Assembly: GCA_032358255.1 (NCBI GenBank)
Contig: JAULBX010024405.1
Span: forward strand, 1-64,000
Source: Heterotrichella gracilis
Taxonomy: Eukaryota; Sar; Xanthophyceae; Tribonematales; Xanthonemataceae
DNA: 64,000 nt
Direction of reading: 5' to 3'
The translations under genes and the position numbers were made by a program. Each line of letters opens with the position of its first letter. The first letter of the stretch is position 1. The notes under the pieces were generated by a model. It had not been told where the DNA came from. It searched no databases and worked only from the letters and a program-made list of their open reading frames with translations. Shown one piece after another: positions 32,601 to 44,500 of this stretch.

Positions 32601-35600
32601 GCTCCTAGCCACACCCACCCACCAAACAAATTAGACACCTCGTCCACATGACCACAAGGGGAACCCCAAAACCCTAACCTAGGGTCATGTAGGTCAGGGC
32701 ATCTCACCTGCATCCAAGCACCTCGTCCACATGCTAGAAGGTCAAAAGAACCTAGTAAACCATAGCCTATGATTTAGCGACCCTAGCCTAGGAAATCCAA
32801 ACCCTAGGCAGCCCTGGCGCATCATGAGTACCATCGCACACCAATCGCTTGCCCAAAGTACCATGACTATCCGAGTGATCTGTGTAATCAATTATCAGGT
32901 CCCAAGGAACTAGTGAGAGTTTAAGTACACCAATGACAGACCCTAGGCTGGAAACCAAAAACCCTAGGTCAAGATCAACAAACCCTTAGCCTAGGGTCAC
33001 GTCTCCCCTGCACCCGAACACCTCATCCACATGGCACAAGCTCAAAAGAACCCTAGTAAACCCTCGCCTTCAAAACCCTAGCCTAGGGTCACGCCTCACC
33101 TGCACCCAAACACCTCGTCCACGTGCCCAGGTGCGCAGCACAGCTCCAGGCCATGGCGCAGCGCATTCAGGCGGCCGGGGGAAGAAACACAGGTGGGTAG
33201 ATGGGTGCGTGGATGGATGGGTGCATAGATAAAGTTCAACCGAGTTGCTTCCTTACTCCCATACCGGCGCTAAAACCCTAACCCCAAACTCTAAGCCCTA
33301 AACCCTACACCAGCACCGCACCTGCACAGAGCTGCTGAGAGGCTTCGTCCCTGTTGGCCCTGTCATCCACCGCCCCATACATCTGCATTTCTGCCATCCA
33401 CCCATACCCGTTGTCGGGCTGCAGGCGCTGCATCTCTTTGGCGACAGGCATCCCCATGGCGGTAATTCGGCTGCATCATGATATTGTGCATATTTAGTAC
33501 AGGCATTTTTTGCATTTCGTGGTGTTACACCTGGTGGTACATACATATTTATTATCCCTGTAAATCATGTAAAATACATTATTATTATTACATTCACAAC
33601 GGCCACAAAGCCAGATCAGCAATCAGCCTTGCACAAGCTTGCGCCACCCAGCCCTGTCGTTGTATTGGTTGTATCGTTTTTGGATGTTTCTTGCCTGCAG
33701 ATCCTTGGTAACGAGAGCAGCTTATGTGGCCCTTGCTGGAGTATACCCTAGCCATGAAAGGGTATACTCCAGCAAGGGTACACACCTTGCTGGAGTATAC
33801 CCTTTCATGGCTCTCTTCTACTATGAGGTTTGTGGCCTGGTCGTACCCTCGAAGCACTACCCTACACCGCTTCCCAACCAACTGCCCAAAAACCACACGC
33901 TTTGGTAATCTATCGCCAGCCATACGTCCCAAGTGCCCCAGCCATTTTAGCCTAATCACCCCTAGTATTTCCTCCACTGAGGATTGCCTAATCTAATTAA
34001 CAGTTCTGCATTTGCTATGTGCGCTAACCGCAATGTACCACAAATTGCTGTTAGGCACTGGTTCTAGAAAAAACTAGATTACATATTTTCATACATTCAA
34101 ACAAAACAAATGTGTCATTTTGCATGCCCCTACCTGTTGAAGTTGTGGCCTAGGAACATTGCATCCTGTAGGGCACTGGTCGCAGTGGCGAGGCAAACCC
34201 TAAACCCTAAACCCTAACAGAACCGCACCTGTGGAAGGTATGGTCTAGGATCATCGCATCGTGTAGTGCACTGGTCGCAGTGTCACAGGCCACCCAGAGC
34301 AGCTCATCCCATGTGATGCCAAACTGCTCCACAGGCGCCAAACCCATTCCCTTGAGCGTCTCCCACCCCTCCACAGCGTCTGCAAGAGTATAGGGCAGGG
34401 TCAGGCCCTAGGGTTTACGCTCTGACTCCATTTCTGTGAGTTTTCCCCACCCCTCGACAGCCACTGCACGCGTTGGAAGTGCAGGGAAGGGATCCAAAGC
34501 GGCATCCTCCATTCATTTAGTATCACGAGCCTTTGGTGCATTGGTAACCTTGCACGGGGCAATGTGCAGAGCACATCAAACACACGCATGTGCACACACT
34601 GGATAGCAGCTCAATGCATATGACTTCCATGCCGTGGCCATGCAGAGTCTCCGCTGAACTCAATCAGGGACACCACTCACATACATGCTTGGGCAAGATG
34701 CATTCCCGCGCACCTGTGGCATTACACCCACACACCTGTGGTCTTATTATCATTTTATTATACATCTTTTCCGCCTGACTTACATTAAATTGATTCCCGC
34801 GCACCTGCCGCTAACCCCGCATGGCATGCGTGATTGATGCGGTAGTCAATTACTGTGCTGGCCAGGTTGGCCACGTTGAGGATGGCCATCACAGCATAGC
34901 ATCGCACCTTCTGTTCCTCTTGGGGGTGCGCCTCTTGCGCCTGCTCGTGAATGGGAATCCAAAACCCTCAGGGACATGCATGGGGACTATGGGGCTCTAA
35001 AATGGCTGTGTGTTTTACCATATTGTCAAATGGATCACGGTGTTGATTCACTGTCAAATGAATTTTGGTGCCGATGTTATTGCTAGTCATGCAAAAGGCG
35101 CACCTCCAGGAACTCCTCCACAGCAGCAGTGGCCCTCGGAAAGCGGGCGCTCAACTCCTTGTTGAGGTGGGTGGTGCCGTTGGAGTGGTACACGCTCTGC
35201 AGGTAGCACACCACGAGAGGCATGGCCTGGTCAAATGCCAGGTCGCCGGCGCCCAGCGCGATCAAGGCGTGCGTCAGTTGGTTGGACAGGCCAAGCGACA
35301 TGAAGTGGGTGTTTACGCGCCAGCTGCGCTCCAACGCGGGCAGCTGCAAGCACAGGTGAAACCCTCAGAAGCAAGGGGCTTACTTCAACATAGGGTTTGG
35401 GGTTTAATCGCCAGGTGCACTGCAACGCGGGCAGCTGCAGGCACAGGTGAAACCTCGGGCGCAGAATGGTTTAGTTAGATCTAGGATTTAGGATTTAAGG
35501 TTTTAGGGAGTTGATCCGCCAGCTGCGCTCTAAGGCGGGCAGCAGGTGAAACCTTATCAGAACCAGGTGGTGGGTTAAAACCCTAAACCCTACATCCTAG

Positions 35601-36095
35601 ACCCTAAACCCCAACAGCATAGCTGCGCTCCGAACCGGGGAGCTGCACAGGCGCAGGTCGACCTCAGCACTGTGTGGTGCAGCTTCTCAGGGTGTAGGGT
35701 TTCCCCCAGGGTTTCCCCTTATGTTCAGGTTTGAGGGTGGCGGGTTGACAGGTGTTTCTTTGGTTTTATGCAAAGGCACTGCCAGTGGCATGGCTTGGCA
35801 GTGGGTGAGGCCAGGTAAGGTAGAGTGTGGCTAGGTAAGGTAGAGTGTGGCTAGGTAAGGCTGCGGCCAACATACCCAGTATGTTCATGTACTGGAAGGT
35901 GATGTATCCACATGGATATACATGCTGTCCTGCTGTATGAGTGTGTTGCAAGCTTGCTATGGACCTCGAGGGATGCAGGGCACACGCGCCACCAGCCAGG
36001 CATACCTGGGCAGCTTTGTGGAACGCAGGCTTGCCACTGTCGTAAAAGACGGGGGTCTTTATGAACTTGGAGTTGGGCTCCTCAGGCCTGTGCAT
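29663..36095 (-). CDS. MYND-finger protein gene, copy 2 (one frame lesion; may be inactive)
   Basis: Exons: 36095-36006 (MHRPEEPNSKFIKTPVFYDS..), 35343-35104, 34940-34805, 34379-34229, 33470-33322, an uncertain one ending at 33100 (HVDEVFGCR), 32100-32028, 30875-30679, 30267-30161, 29855-29663; stop TAG. The 34379 exon holds VEQFGITWDELLWVACDTAT, matching copy 1. The C-terminal finger is TCTGCRKVKYCSAACQKEDW..HKEAC, followed by a basic tail. The second cysteine of the first ligand pair, present in copy 1 (CDHC), is replaced here (CHHF). The 30875 exon is 197 nt against 201 nt in copy 1, which shifts the frame near THCSA/RHIVAES. Either the gene is dying or the assembly has an indel. MYND proteins usually recruit partner proteins; no enzymatic domain is recognised. 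Confidence 0.6.
30932..31392 (-). repeat. Five echoes of the 5' edge of the 197-nt exon in MYND copy 2
   Basis: Copies at about 30932-30990, 31038-31097, 31170-31220, 31266-31315 and 31345-31392 repeat the start of the exon at 30875 (EVQAAIDKGRHIEQRL), with GGTTTAGGGT blocks between them. The homologous exon of copy 1 also has five echoes in the same direction. Confidence 0.85.
31450..31512 (+). mobile_element. Possible LINE 3'-end fragment
   Basis: GCATGCGCAAGACTGATCGC, then CGTCTGGCTG, encoding ACARLIARLAV; this resembles the LINE end ACARLIADLAL. Divergent and without a clear tail. Confidence 0.3.
31675..31714. repeat. Perfect 15-bp inverted repeat
   Basis: GGAGGTTCTGTATCT (31675-31689) and AGATACAGAACCTCC (31700-31714) are exact complements around a 10-nt loop. 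It lies at the edge of the 45-bp array in a MYND copy 2 intron. Confidence 0.9.
31757..32050 (-). repeat. About 45-bp tandem array of an exon 3' end plus donor (MYND copy 2)
   Basis: The 3' end of the exon at 32100-32028 (YVDVK and GTAGGT donor) is repeated near 31761, 31806, 31849, 31893, 31938 and 31982, roughly every 45 bp. Each unit is TACCTTCACATCCACATA on the plus strand plus about 25 bp of intron. Two further partial copies of the 5' edge of this exon lie at about 32163-32195 and 32255-32310. Confidence 0.85.
32630..33060 (-). repeat. Echoes of the HVDEVFGC exon edge (MYND copy 2)
   Basis: ACCTCGTCCACATG and variants, with the following CACCTGCAC donor side, occur near 32637-32655, 32700-32735 and 33000-33035 as well as in the parent at 33090-33125. 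The intervening sequence is full of CCTAGGGTCACG and AACCCTA blocks. Confidence 0.7.
33594..34090 (-). mobile_element. LINE (non-LTR retrotransposon) 3'-coding fragment
   Basis: The minus strand encodes RLKWLGHLGRMAGDRLPKRV followed by VFGQLVGKR, the typical C-terminal 'RLRWLGH..RM..DRLP' block downstream of LINE reverse transcriptases. The coding end is GWVAQACARLIADLALWPL. The reverse-transcriptase domain is absent, so this is a 5'-truncated copy. It sits in an intron of MYND copy 2 and contains the palindromic insertion at 33730-33812. An ATT-rich tail follows at about 33590-33560. Confidence 0.7.
33730..33812. repeat. Three alternating inverted arms (20- and 28-bp perfect stems)
   Basis: Arm 33730-33749 is exactly complementary to 33759-33778. 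Segment 33750-33777 is exactly complementary to 33785-33812. The central arm can pair with either side, giving two mutually exclusive hairpins. The core is CCTTGCTGGAGTATACCC. The cassette lies within the LINE fragment. Confidence 0.9.
34130..34196 (-). repeat. Echo of the 3' end of the 151-nt exon (MYND copy 2)
   Basis: It encodes ATATSALQDAMFLGHNFN, a decayed copy of DTATSALHDAMILDHTFH at the end of the exon 34379-34229, with a donor-like GTAGGG. MYND copy 1 has a similar echo at about 25965-26015. Confidence 0.8.
35405..35660 (-). repeat. Echoes of the 5' edge of the 240-nt exon (MYND copy 2)
   Basis: Copies near 35445-35405, 35545-35510 and 35655-35620 repeat LPALERSWR with acceptor. Each is followed by AACCCTA-type intron sequence. 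Confidence 0.8.
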
Positions 36096-38589
36096 GCGCC
36101 ATAGCTAAGAACGTTCTTTACGCTTTCCCACGCTGGGCTGTTGATTTCAGAAAGGGGAAAGTGCTTTATAATTGCTGCTTCCAACGCAAGTCGTCTGATC
36201 CTTTGTAAGTGAACCTCATGTCCTGACTATGGGCGTACACACAGGCAACAACAACAGAGTGCATGAATGCACATTACACAACGTTTTCAACTGAGCGGTG
36301 GGTGATACACCGTGGTTTGCGTCCCTGATATGCTGTGAGGGATGACTCGAGTTGGGCTTTGTTATCGGCCCGTCCTAGAAGGAAGGGTCCCGTCCCATCA
36401 CATTTCCGCCCCTTGACATGCATGCATGCCGAGTGTAGTTGCATCTAGACGGTGCGCTGCACTGTGCGGGCGCTGGGGGGCCACTGTATATATAGACAAA
36501 GGTTGAAGGGAAGGGTTACTTGGGTTGCACTGCACTTAAAGCCAGTGCCCGTACAGTGGTAGACTAGCTAGTGACAACTTGACATTGATAAGCGGTGATA
36601 GCCGGCTGAACCACAATTTCCATAGCTCCACCTTCCTTACGTGGTGCTAGCAGCAAACTTAACAGAGCTCCTGAGGGAGCCAGTGAAGGTGCACCGCGGA
36701 TATCACTATGCGCCACCATGAAACCCCTTGTACACCCTACAAATCCTACCATAGGGTTTGGGAGTCGCAAAGCAGTGGACATCATATCATAACGGCACCA
36801 GCTGGCTTTGCAAAGCGTGTGCAAATCATCAACTCCCAGCCATATGTAAGGATCCAACACAGCCCGCTGCAGTCATTGACAAGGTAGACCACGGAATAAC
36901 ATATTATATTATCAATATGATGTTGACATGACCTTTGAAAGATTTACCCCCCGTCGCCGCAACCCTTCCGGTACAGGTCCTGGACCGTGTGCAACTCCCT
37001 TATTCAGAATAAGAATCTTCAGTAATCAATACGAGTTGTAGGGTCTTAAATTACAGCCGTGGCAACTCCATGGTCCAGTACAATAACTGTGCCAGGAAGG
37101 TACACAGTTGGTATACCCCGCTGTCACTGCGCAGGGAGTGAGAACAAAACAGTGCGAATGCATAGCAGCAGCATAGTGTAGTAGGTGGTGGGATAAAATA
37201 CGAGCCCGTAGGCAAGTGCATATAGACAAATTTGGCTACTGGAACAAACATATGCAGTACCGGAAACCTGCTGGGGTAATTAGTAGTCCCACAAACCGTT
37301 TGGGGTAATTAGTATCCCCACAAGCCGTCTGTGGCAAGGCACGCGAAATTGAGAAAAGGGTAAACAATACGCGTAACCTCAACCAAGTTGGGTTGAACCC
37401 TGAATAAGCCTAACCACCCCCGAGAGGCAAGAGGCCCATGCATGAAACATCCCACCCAACTTGCAGGATATAGAGCGCGCTGCAGACAATCTAGCGATTG
37501 GGTAGTTTGATGTGGACCAAGGTATGCACACAATCAATGTACTTTAAAAGGCAGTTTGTAGGTGTTAGCAGTGGCGCCCTGTGTAAATGGAAGTAGGGAC
37601 GCCGACTGGCAGAAATTGGCTATCAGCAATGGCAAGTGGAGTGTCCAAAATAATTGTATGAGCCGATAACCTCCTGAAAAAGGTATGAGTATGAGTATGG
37701 AAAACAACGCCCCATCCTATCCTGGTATGGGCAGCCCCTACCCCAAACCCTATATCAATAAGGGGCGTTGTTCAAACAAGAAAAGCACTTAAGGCGGTAT
37801 GCTTGGATGACTAAATATGTGCAGGTATAGGTGCCGTACTGATAGGCATTGTGGAATGGCAAAATGTGCTCCAAACGGGTAGTAAGTAAGTGGCAAGTGC
37901 TTGAGTCTCCGGCTAAATGTGTGTACAATATGACCGAATTAGGTAACTTAATACGCAGTGCGAGCTTGCACTTTGGAACAGTGGCCACCAAATAAGCAGC
38001 GACTCCCCAATGCAGCGGCTAACCCCCCCAGGGAGGTGCAACAATTCAACGTGAAAATACAAAAAAAGAATGGCTTTCTAATAATCCTCCCCCCTTGCCT
38101 GACTAGGGCAACACGCGGGGGCTGCAAGTAAGCTGCGAGAAGGGCATAACTCCAGCAATGTCGAGCCACTGCACCACGCAGCGTGGCATTCCAGCCAGCC
38201 ATTCTGAATTTGCTCATGGCCTTGGTGTGAAACTGGGGACCGCTCCTATCCCGGCAACGCTCCGGGATTCGCAGCCACATGACAGCCAGGACTGCCAGAA
38301 GAGGAAAACCCTGGTACCCCTTTGCTGCTCCAAATAACTCCAAATGGCGGTCCATCTACTCCCCTGTTCGGTGGTTAACCCCCCTAGGATGTATCCGGCA
38401 GGGCCTGAGGAAATGCGTGATGTCTGAGAGGTTGACGCTATTCCTGAACATGGCCTCCAGTCCCCGGTTTCGAACGGGGATGATGCCTCCGCTGGGGATC
38501 ACCGGCACCACTCCAGGAGTCGCTGCTCCAAGACAAGAATGCTGCCGCTGGTGCGTCCCCACAGTGCTCCACATGGCGTTCCATCCAGC
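36096..38589. other. Spacer between MYND copy 2 and the four-helix membrane protein gene
   Basis: It contains the promoter side of MYND copy 2 (block at 36340-36440 shared with copy 1), a two-copy 35-bp repeat at about 37270-37325 (GGGGTAATTAGTA), and an 11-bp inverted repeat (AACAACGCCCC near 37702 / GGGGCGTTGTT near 37762). At its right end is the duplicated gene tail at 38388-38530. No gene recognised in 36.5-38.3 kb. Confidence 0.5.
38388..38530 (-). repeat. Duplicated 3' end of the membrane-protein gene
   Basis: A decayed copy of 38590-38740, the last coding part plus stop region (shared CCTAGGATGTATC, GAGGAAATGCGTGATGTC). It lies about 200 bp downstream of the real stop. The frame is not kept. 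Confidence 0.85.
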
Positions 38590-41500
38590 CTAGGATGTAT
38601 CGGGCAGGTGCCTCAGGAAATGCGTGATGTCAGGAAGGTTGACGCTATCCCTGGTAAACGCCTCCGTGTCGAATGGGGATGCCTCGGTGTCGAACGGGGA
38701 TGCCTCCGATCCCGGCATTGTCTGGGGATTTGCGTCCACATCAAAGGGGCTCACGCTATCCACGGTGCCTGCTGATTTTACCGACTCTGACACCGAGACG
38801 TTGCTGACGCTCTTCTGCATGCCCCGCCCGGAGGGGGTGCGGGAGGGTACCGGGGGCGAGGGGTGGGTGCTGGAGGGGTGGGAGGTGGGGAGGCCGATGT
38901 TGCGGTTGGCGCCTGACTTGCTAAAGGGGGAGGCGCGGGACATGGGGCGGGGGGTGGGGGTGGCTGTGGTGGTGGCCGGGGCGGCGGCGGTGGGGGGTGG
39001 CGCGCGGGTGGGGCTGCCGGCGCGGGGTGCGGCGGGTGGGGTGTGTGTGGCGCGGGGGGCCGGGGGCAGGGGGGTGGGGTGCGCGCGCGGCTTGATATGG
39101 GGGGCGGTTGTGCCTGCGCCGTAGGCCAGTATGGCTGCCGCTGCCAAGTCCTGGAGGGGTTGGCTCTTGGTGCGGGTGGGGAGATCCTGCGGGGTGGTGG
39201 GGGATGGGCGGGGTTAGGAGGAGCAGGGTGGCAGGATTGAAAGGGGCATAGGATTGAGGGGCGCTGGAGTCCCTAGCAAGAGGCCAGGGATGTTGTAGAT
39301 AGGGCCCTTCAAACAGTTATGTAATCACCACGGTAATTTGATCCTACCATTCTACATGCGGGTATACATGACTGTCAATCTTGGTTTCGAGTGGGAAGGC
39401 ATGTTGTACATATACTAACATTTATTTTAAATTAATTACGTTATCAATAGACAAATGGTTTGCTGCAGGGGGTGCTATGCACCATGATAGTTGATACCTG
39501 CATGCAAACCAGGAGCATTGCCAGGAAAAAAAATTTGGACTCAGATAAACAATTTACCAGTATGTCCCACTGTAGGTTATTGTCAGCGCAACTGCAACCT
39601 CAACAACCCTAAACCCTACCCGCCCTCCTCGCAACCCACCTTCATGTTGTAGGAGATCATCAGCTCGCCCCCCTCCGCCTTCTGCACCCAAACCCTAACC
39701 TAAAACCCTAAAAACCCTACCCACACCCCCGCAACCCACCTTCATGTTGTAGGAGATCATCAGCTCGCCACCCTCGGCCTTCTGCACCTGGGGCTCAACC
39801 ACCCTCCCGGGGACACCACCACCCTCACCCCCCTCCTGGGAATTCAGCAGGTGGTTCCAGTACATCGATCGTGCCGATCCCCCCCTGCCGGGGGGACCCC
39901 CCATGCCGGGGCCCGCCGAGTGCAGGCGCCACATGTTGCCCCTTGGCTGTGGGAGGGGCACCTGGGTGCTGAGGGGAGGGGCCTCGGAGGGGGCCTTGGG
40001 CTCGCGGGGTTTCGCCTGGCGCTTCTTTTCCTCCTGGAAATGGGTTTTGAAAAAATGAGCAAATGAATAAATGAACAACCAAGCATTACGCTTACGCCCT
40101 ATCCAATTCGGATTGAGGGTGTTGGGGAAGGGAGAGAGTCACTTCATGAGAGCAAGAAGAGCTTGCAAAGCAAATTCAAGACTTCATTCTATAAAACCAT
40201 TAAATCTAATAAATGAAATCCACTCATCAGGAGGACTTAAATACATCACTCCATGTCCTCCTGCACTCATGTTGACGATCCAGAATACAAATTTAAACAC
40301 TCACAATCCTTTAAATTCATAAAGGTCACCTTTTCTGACTGGATGGTGATGACGTGATCTGGCCCTGTCCTGAAGGTGACGGATGGTCTCCGGAACATGG
40401 TCAGGGGCTCGGGGTGCTGGTCCAGGGCCACGGTGGGCTGCTCGGGTGGGGGGAGGTCGAAGGGGGAGAGGGTGCGGCCGAGGCTGGAGAGGGGAGGGGA
40501 GGAGTGAGGGGTAAGGGATGGTGGTTGGGATGGTGGTGGAGTGGAGAGGTATCACGGGATGGAGTCAATCTAGTGCATGTGGCCTCCCGTCCCACCATGC
40601 CCCATCCAATCCCACCCGTGTATCTCCACACAAATGGAAATAATGGAGCTATGACCCCTTGCACAGCCAATGGGGTCACTACCACATGCGCCCCCACCCC
40701 TATGAATGCACACCGACTGCACATGACCTGAAATCCCACTATCTCCCCCCCCACTTTTATAATTCACGAGCCCCCAATCCCCACCTTGTGTCCCTCCTCA
40801 GGATGGAGCGGCTGGATGCCAGCACTGGCTTGGCAGGTGGGGCCATCACCCCATGCACTGCCAATGGAGACACCACCGCGCGCGCCCCCACCCCTATTGA
40901 TCCAGACACAACCACCAGGGGGACTGGTGGGGAGAAGGTGCGGGAGGGGAGGACGGTGGCGGAGCCATGCTTGGTGATGGTGGTGGTGGGTGTGGCTGCG
41001 GCTGTGGGGGAAAGGGGGGGGTGGGGTGTTAGCGGGCTGGGCGGTTGGGAGGGGTGCAGCTTGCATGATCCCCTGATTTTGCATGATCACTAAATTTTAG
41101 GGTGCAGCTTGCGAGTTTGTTTCATCATCTTGTTTGCCATACGACAGGGATGCAACTGACCAACTAACGACCCAGGGCTGCCCGGGTTGATAACACAAAC
41201 CCTAAAAATAAAACCCTACACCCTAAAAGTGAGGCACAACATCCTCAACCGCATAGCTACCTTGCTGTTGTGCGGTCAGCACACCTGTCCCATCAACACC
41301 ACAAAACCTGAAAGCAACGCCCCAAAACCTAAAGGCGCGGTGAGTGCGCCTGCCCGCAGGTACATCTGATGTAGGCTATGACCAGCAGCCAGGACGCCCC
41401 CATCAACACCACAAACCCTACAGGTCAAATCCTAAACCCTAAAAATATGACCCAAAACCCCTTAATAATCACCTGGCTGTGGCGGGGTGAGTGCGTCTGA

Positions 41501-44500
41501 GCGCAGGTCCACTGTAATGTAGGAAATCACCAGGAGCCAGGTATACAGCGCAACCAGGGCGGCCGCGATCCAGAGGGCGGAGTTGGCAATGGCGAAGGCG
41601 CCGTAGGAGATGCAGTTGGAGTCTGCGGGGCGGTACGGGAGGGGTGAGGTGTTGGAAGATATGGGGTAGTGTGTCCTATGGGTGACCGCTAGCTTAGGGC
41701 AATCTTACATGTGGCAAGTGTGGTACACGGAACGCATCCAGCCCAACAGCAGAGTCTAGTGTTCTTTACGCACACGCAGGGTACGCTAGGGTTCTCATTA
41801 CCCCTCCCTCCCGATCCTTGCATGCAAGGGGCACTGGTAGGGTATACAGGACGCACTGTACCCTAGGATTTTTTCAACCCCACGCACCATGGCACTCCTT
41901 GAGCTGCGCGATTGCAGTCCACAGGCCCGCGCACCCCGCCGCCTCCCACCCCACCACCATCCAGCCGCAGTAGGCCGCCTGGCCCGCCAGCCCCCAGGCC
42001 ACCCCATGCCACCAGCACACGCTGCTCCCCTCGCGCATGGCCCTGCGCAGGGTGGTCTGCCAGTAGATGAAGGTGAGGGCGATCCCCGCCCCTGCCTGAA
42101 CGCCGGCTGCCACCAGCGCCCCGTGGCTCATGTAGTGCTCCCAGTAGCTGCAGGAAAAGGGGAATCGGGGTGAGATTCTTGTTTTTTTTAGGGGTTTCTT
42201 ACGGGTTTTGTATTTGTGGCGAGGTTTTTGGTATGGTATGTAGGGTTGTTTGTAAGTAGATAAAAGTGAGGGTGATGCGCGTCCCTGCTTGGACACATGC
42301 CGCCACCAGCGCTTCGTGACCAGCCACAGGCAAAGCATGCATGTCACCTCCGGTTTTAAAGTAGTAAAATCGAAACTTGTGGTGGTTTAAGGGACCGAAT
42401 TCAGGTTCACATCAGCACCGTATTGGGGGTTTAGAGTCCTAGGTCAGGGTTCTGGGTTAGGGTTTTGGGGCCACTCACAGGAGCATCACGGTGAGCAAGT
42501 TCCAGGCCCAGGCCCCTGCCGTGACCAGCCACAGGCACAGCACGCAGGTCACGATTGCGCGCACGGATCGGCTCACTGTGCGGCCCGCCTTGAGGTCCAG
42601 CTCGAAGAAGTCGCAGGTGGCTTCCTTGCCGCTGCCCTCCTTGGTCAACTGCAGGGGGGGAGATGATACCTCAGACCACGCAAACTCCCCACATACAGTG
42701 CCAGGATAAGACTGCTTGGGGCAGCACGTGCAAGGCTGGCTAGGTTTGTTTCCAGAATGCCATGGGTTTCTATTCTACTAAGAGTTTGGTAGTTAGGGTT
42801 TGAGATCAAGCTCAAAGAAGTCGCAGGTGGCTTCCTTGCCGCTGCCCCTTTTGGTCAACTGCAGGGGTGGGTGGGAAGGGGGGTGTTGGAATACTGTTTT
42901 TGGGAATGCGTGGAAGAAAATGAATAAGAACTTCTTTTGGTGTTAGGGTTTGGGGGCTAGGATTTGGATTAGCTCAAGGGGAGTGGCTCACTGTGCGCCC
43001 CCACCCTTGCGGTCCAGCTCGAATAATCTGCATTTTCAGGACAGGACTGCTAGGCGCAGCACTGGGACCCATGGCCCCTTCGACTGGGTTCGCATGTCGC
43101 TCCCCTGTCAGCCAGCGCAACACCTGTCCCCAGAGGTTGAAAAGCCGTCCTGCCTGCACTGCCACAACTGGCTTCACACCGCACGCTGGTTGCCAGCTGT
43201 GTACCTTTCTGGCTGCCACAGCTGTAACCCCTACCCTAGACTTTTTAGGGTTTGTAGTGTAGGCCACCTTGGATGTAGGGTTTGGGCCACTTCCTGTCCT
43301 GCACCCAGCCGCTGCCCCCCTTGTGGGTGTCGAGGTTGACGATGTGGTCAAGGGGTGGAAGCGCTTGGCGCAGCTTCTACACACATACCTGCATAAATGG
43401 CTGCTGAAATGCACGCAACAATCTAAACTCCACATCATGATCCTCCCCTGTGAAACTTCTACCCATCGCTCTTTAGTGTCTAGGGTTTAGGGCACTTCCG
43501 CACCTGCACCCAGCCGCTGCCCCCCTCATAGGTGTTGAGGTTGACGATGTGGTCAAGCGCGTCCTTGTCCCACCCTGACCGCTTGGTGGAGAAGTCCTGG
43601 TCCTGGGGTAAGTCCTTGCCCATCTGTACCTGGGTCATGGTCCCTGCTGCAATGGTGCTGCTCACAGAGTCCTGGCGCTCGGGGCCGGAAGGGATCTGCG
43701 GGGCAGACGGGGGAATGGGAGGAGGGTGGGTGGGGGTGACAGTGGTTTGTGGAGAGGGGCGTGGGTGTGGCAGAGGTATGTGGGATTTGAGGTGCGTATG
43801 TGGTATCCAAAGTGTGGCAGCACGCGGTGAGACCCCTTGTTGGGATGTGGCGCGGCGCATAGAGTCCTGGCGTTTGGTGGGTGGCCAACAGAGGGTTCGG
43901 CGGCAGGTGATGGAGGATGACGTTGCTAATGGGGAAGAGATGGATGCGATGGTATTTTGCTTCATGTTGCAGGTTACGCAGGGTCTTGGGGGAGGTATGT
44001 GGGTCGTGGAGTGAAGGCCTTTGTGTGGTGTGAGGGGTTTGGTGCAGTGAATGTTGGTGATCATTCAAAACTGAGGGAAATGGTGGAGATGGTTGGCGTT
44101 GAAACGCTTGATAAGAACAGTGTAGAGCTGATTATGTGGTGTGGGTGCTGGGCTGGGTATGGAAAGCTGCCTATTTCAACGCAGGAGCTCCTGTGTCGAA
44201 CCCACGTTCGCAATACCCAACCCCGGTGAACCCCTGGCAACTGCCCAGCCAGTATATTCCACAAATAGACAGTATTTCAAACACAGTTTCAGCTCCGTTA
44301 AGCTGTCATTTACGGCCGCCTGCCCAGCTCCCACCCGTGCTGATAGGGGGTCCCTACCTTGGTCATGAATGGCGAGCTGATGAAGGGCGACTGCTGGCGC
44401 CCACTGGCGGTCCTGCCCCTCCCAGTCGAGGTGGTAGCATCTGAAACCACTGTGCACCGGATCCACGTCTCAGGTTTCGCCCATTGCGCAAGAATGGCAC

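Noticed and set aside
38460-38480. Pol III B-box-like GGTTTCGAACGGGG
   Set aside because: It lies in the duplicated tail of the membrane-protein gene; no A box or RNA fold around it.
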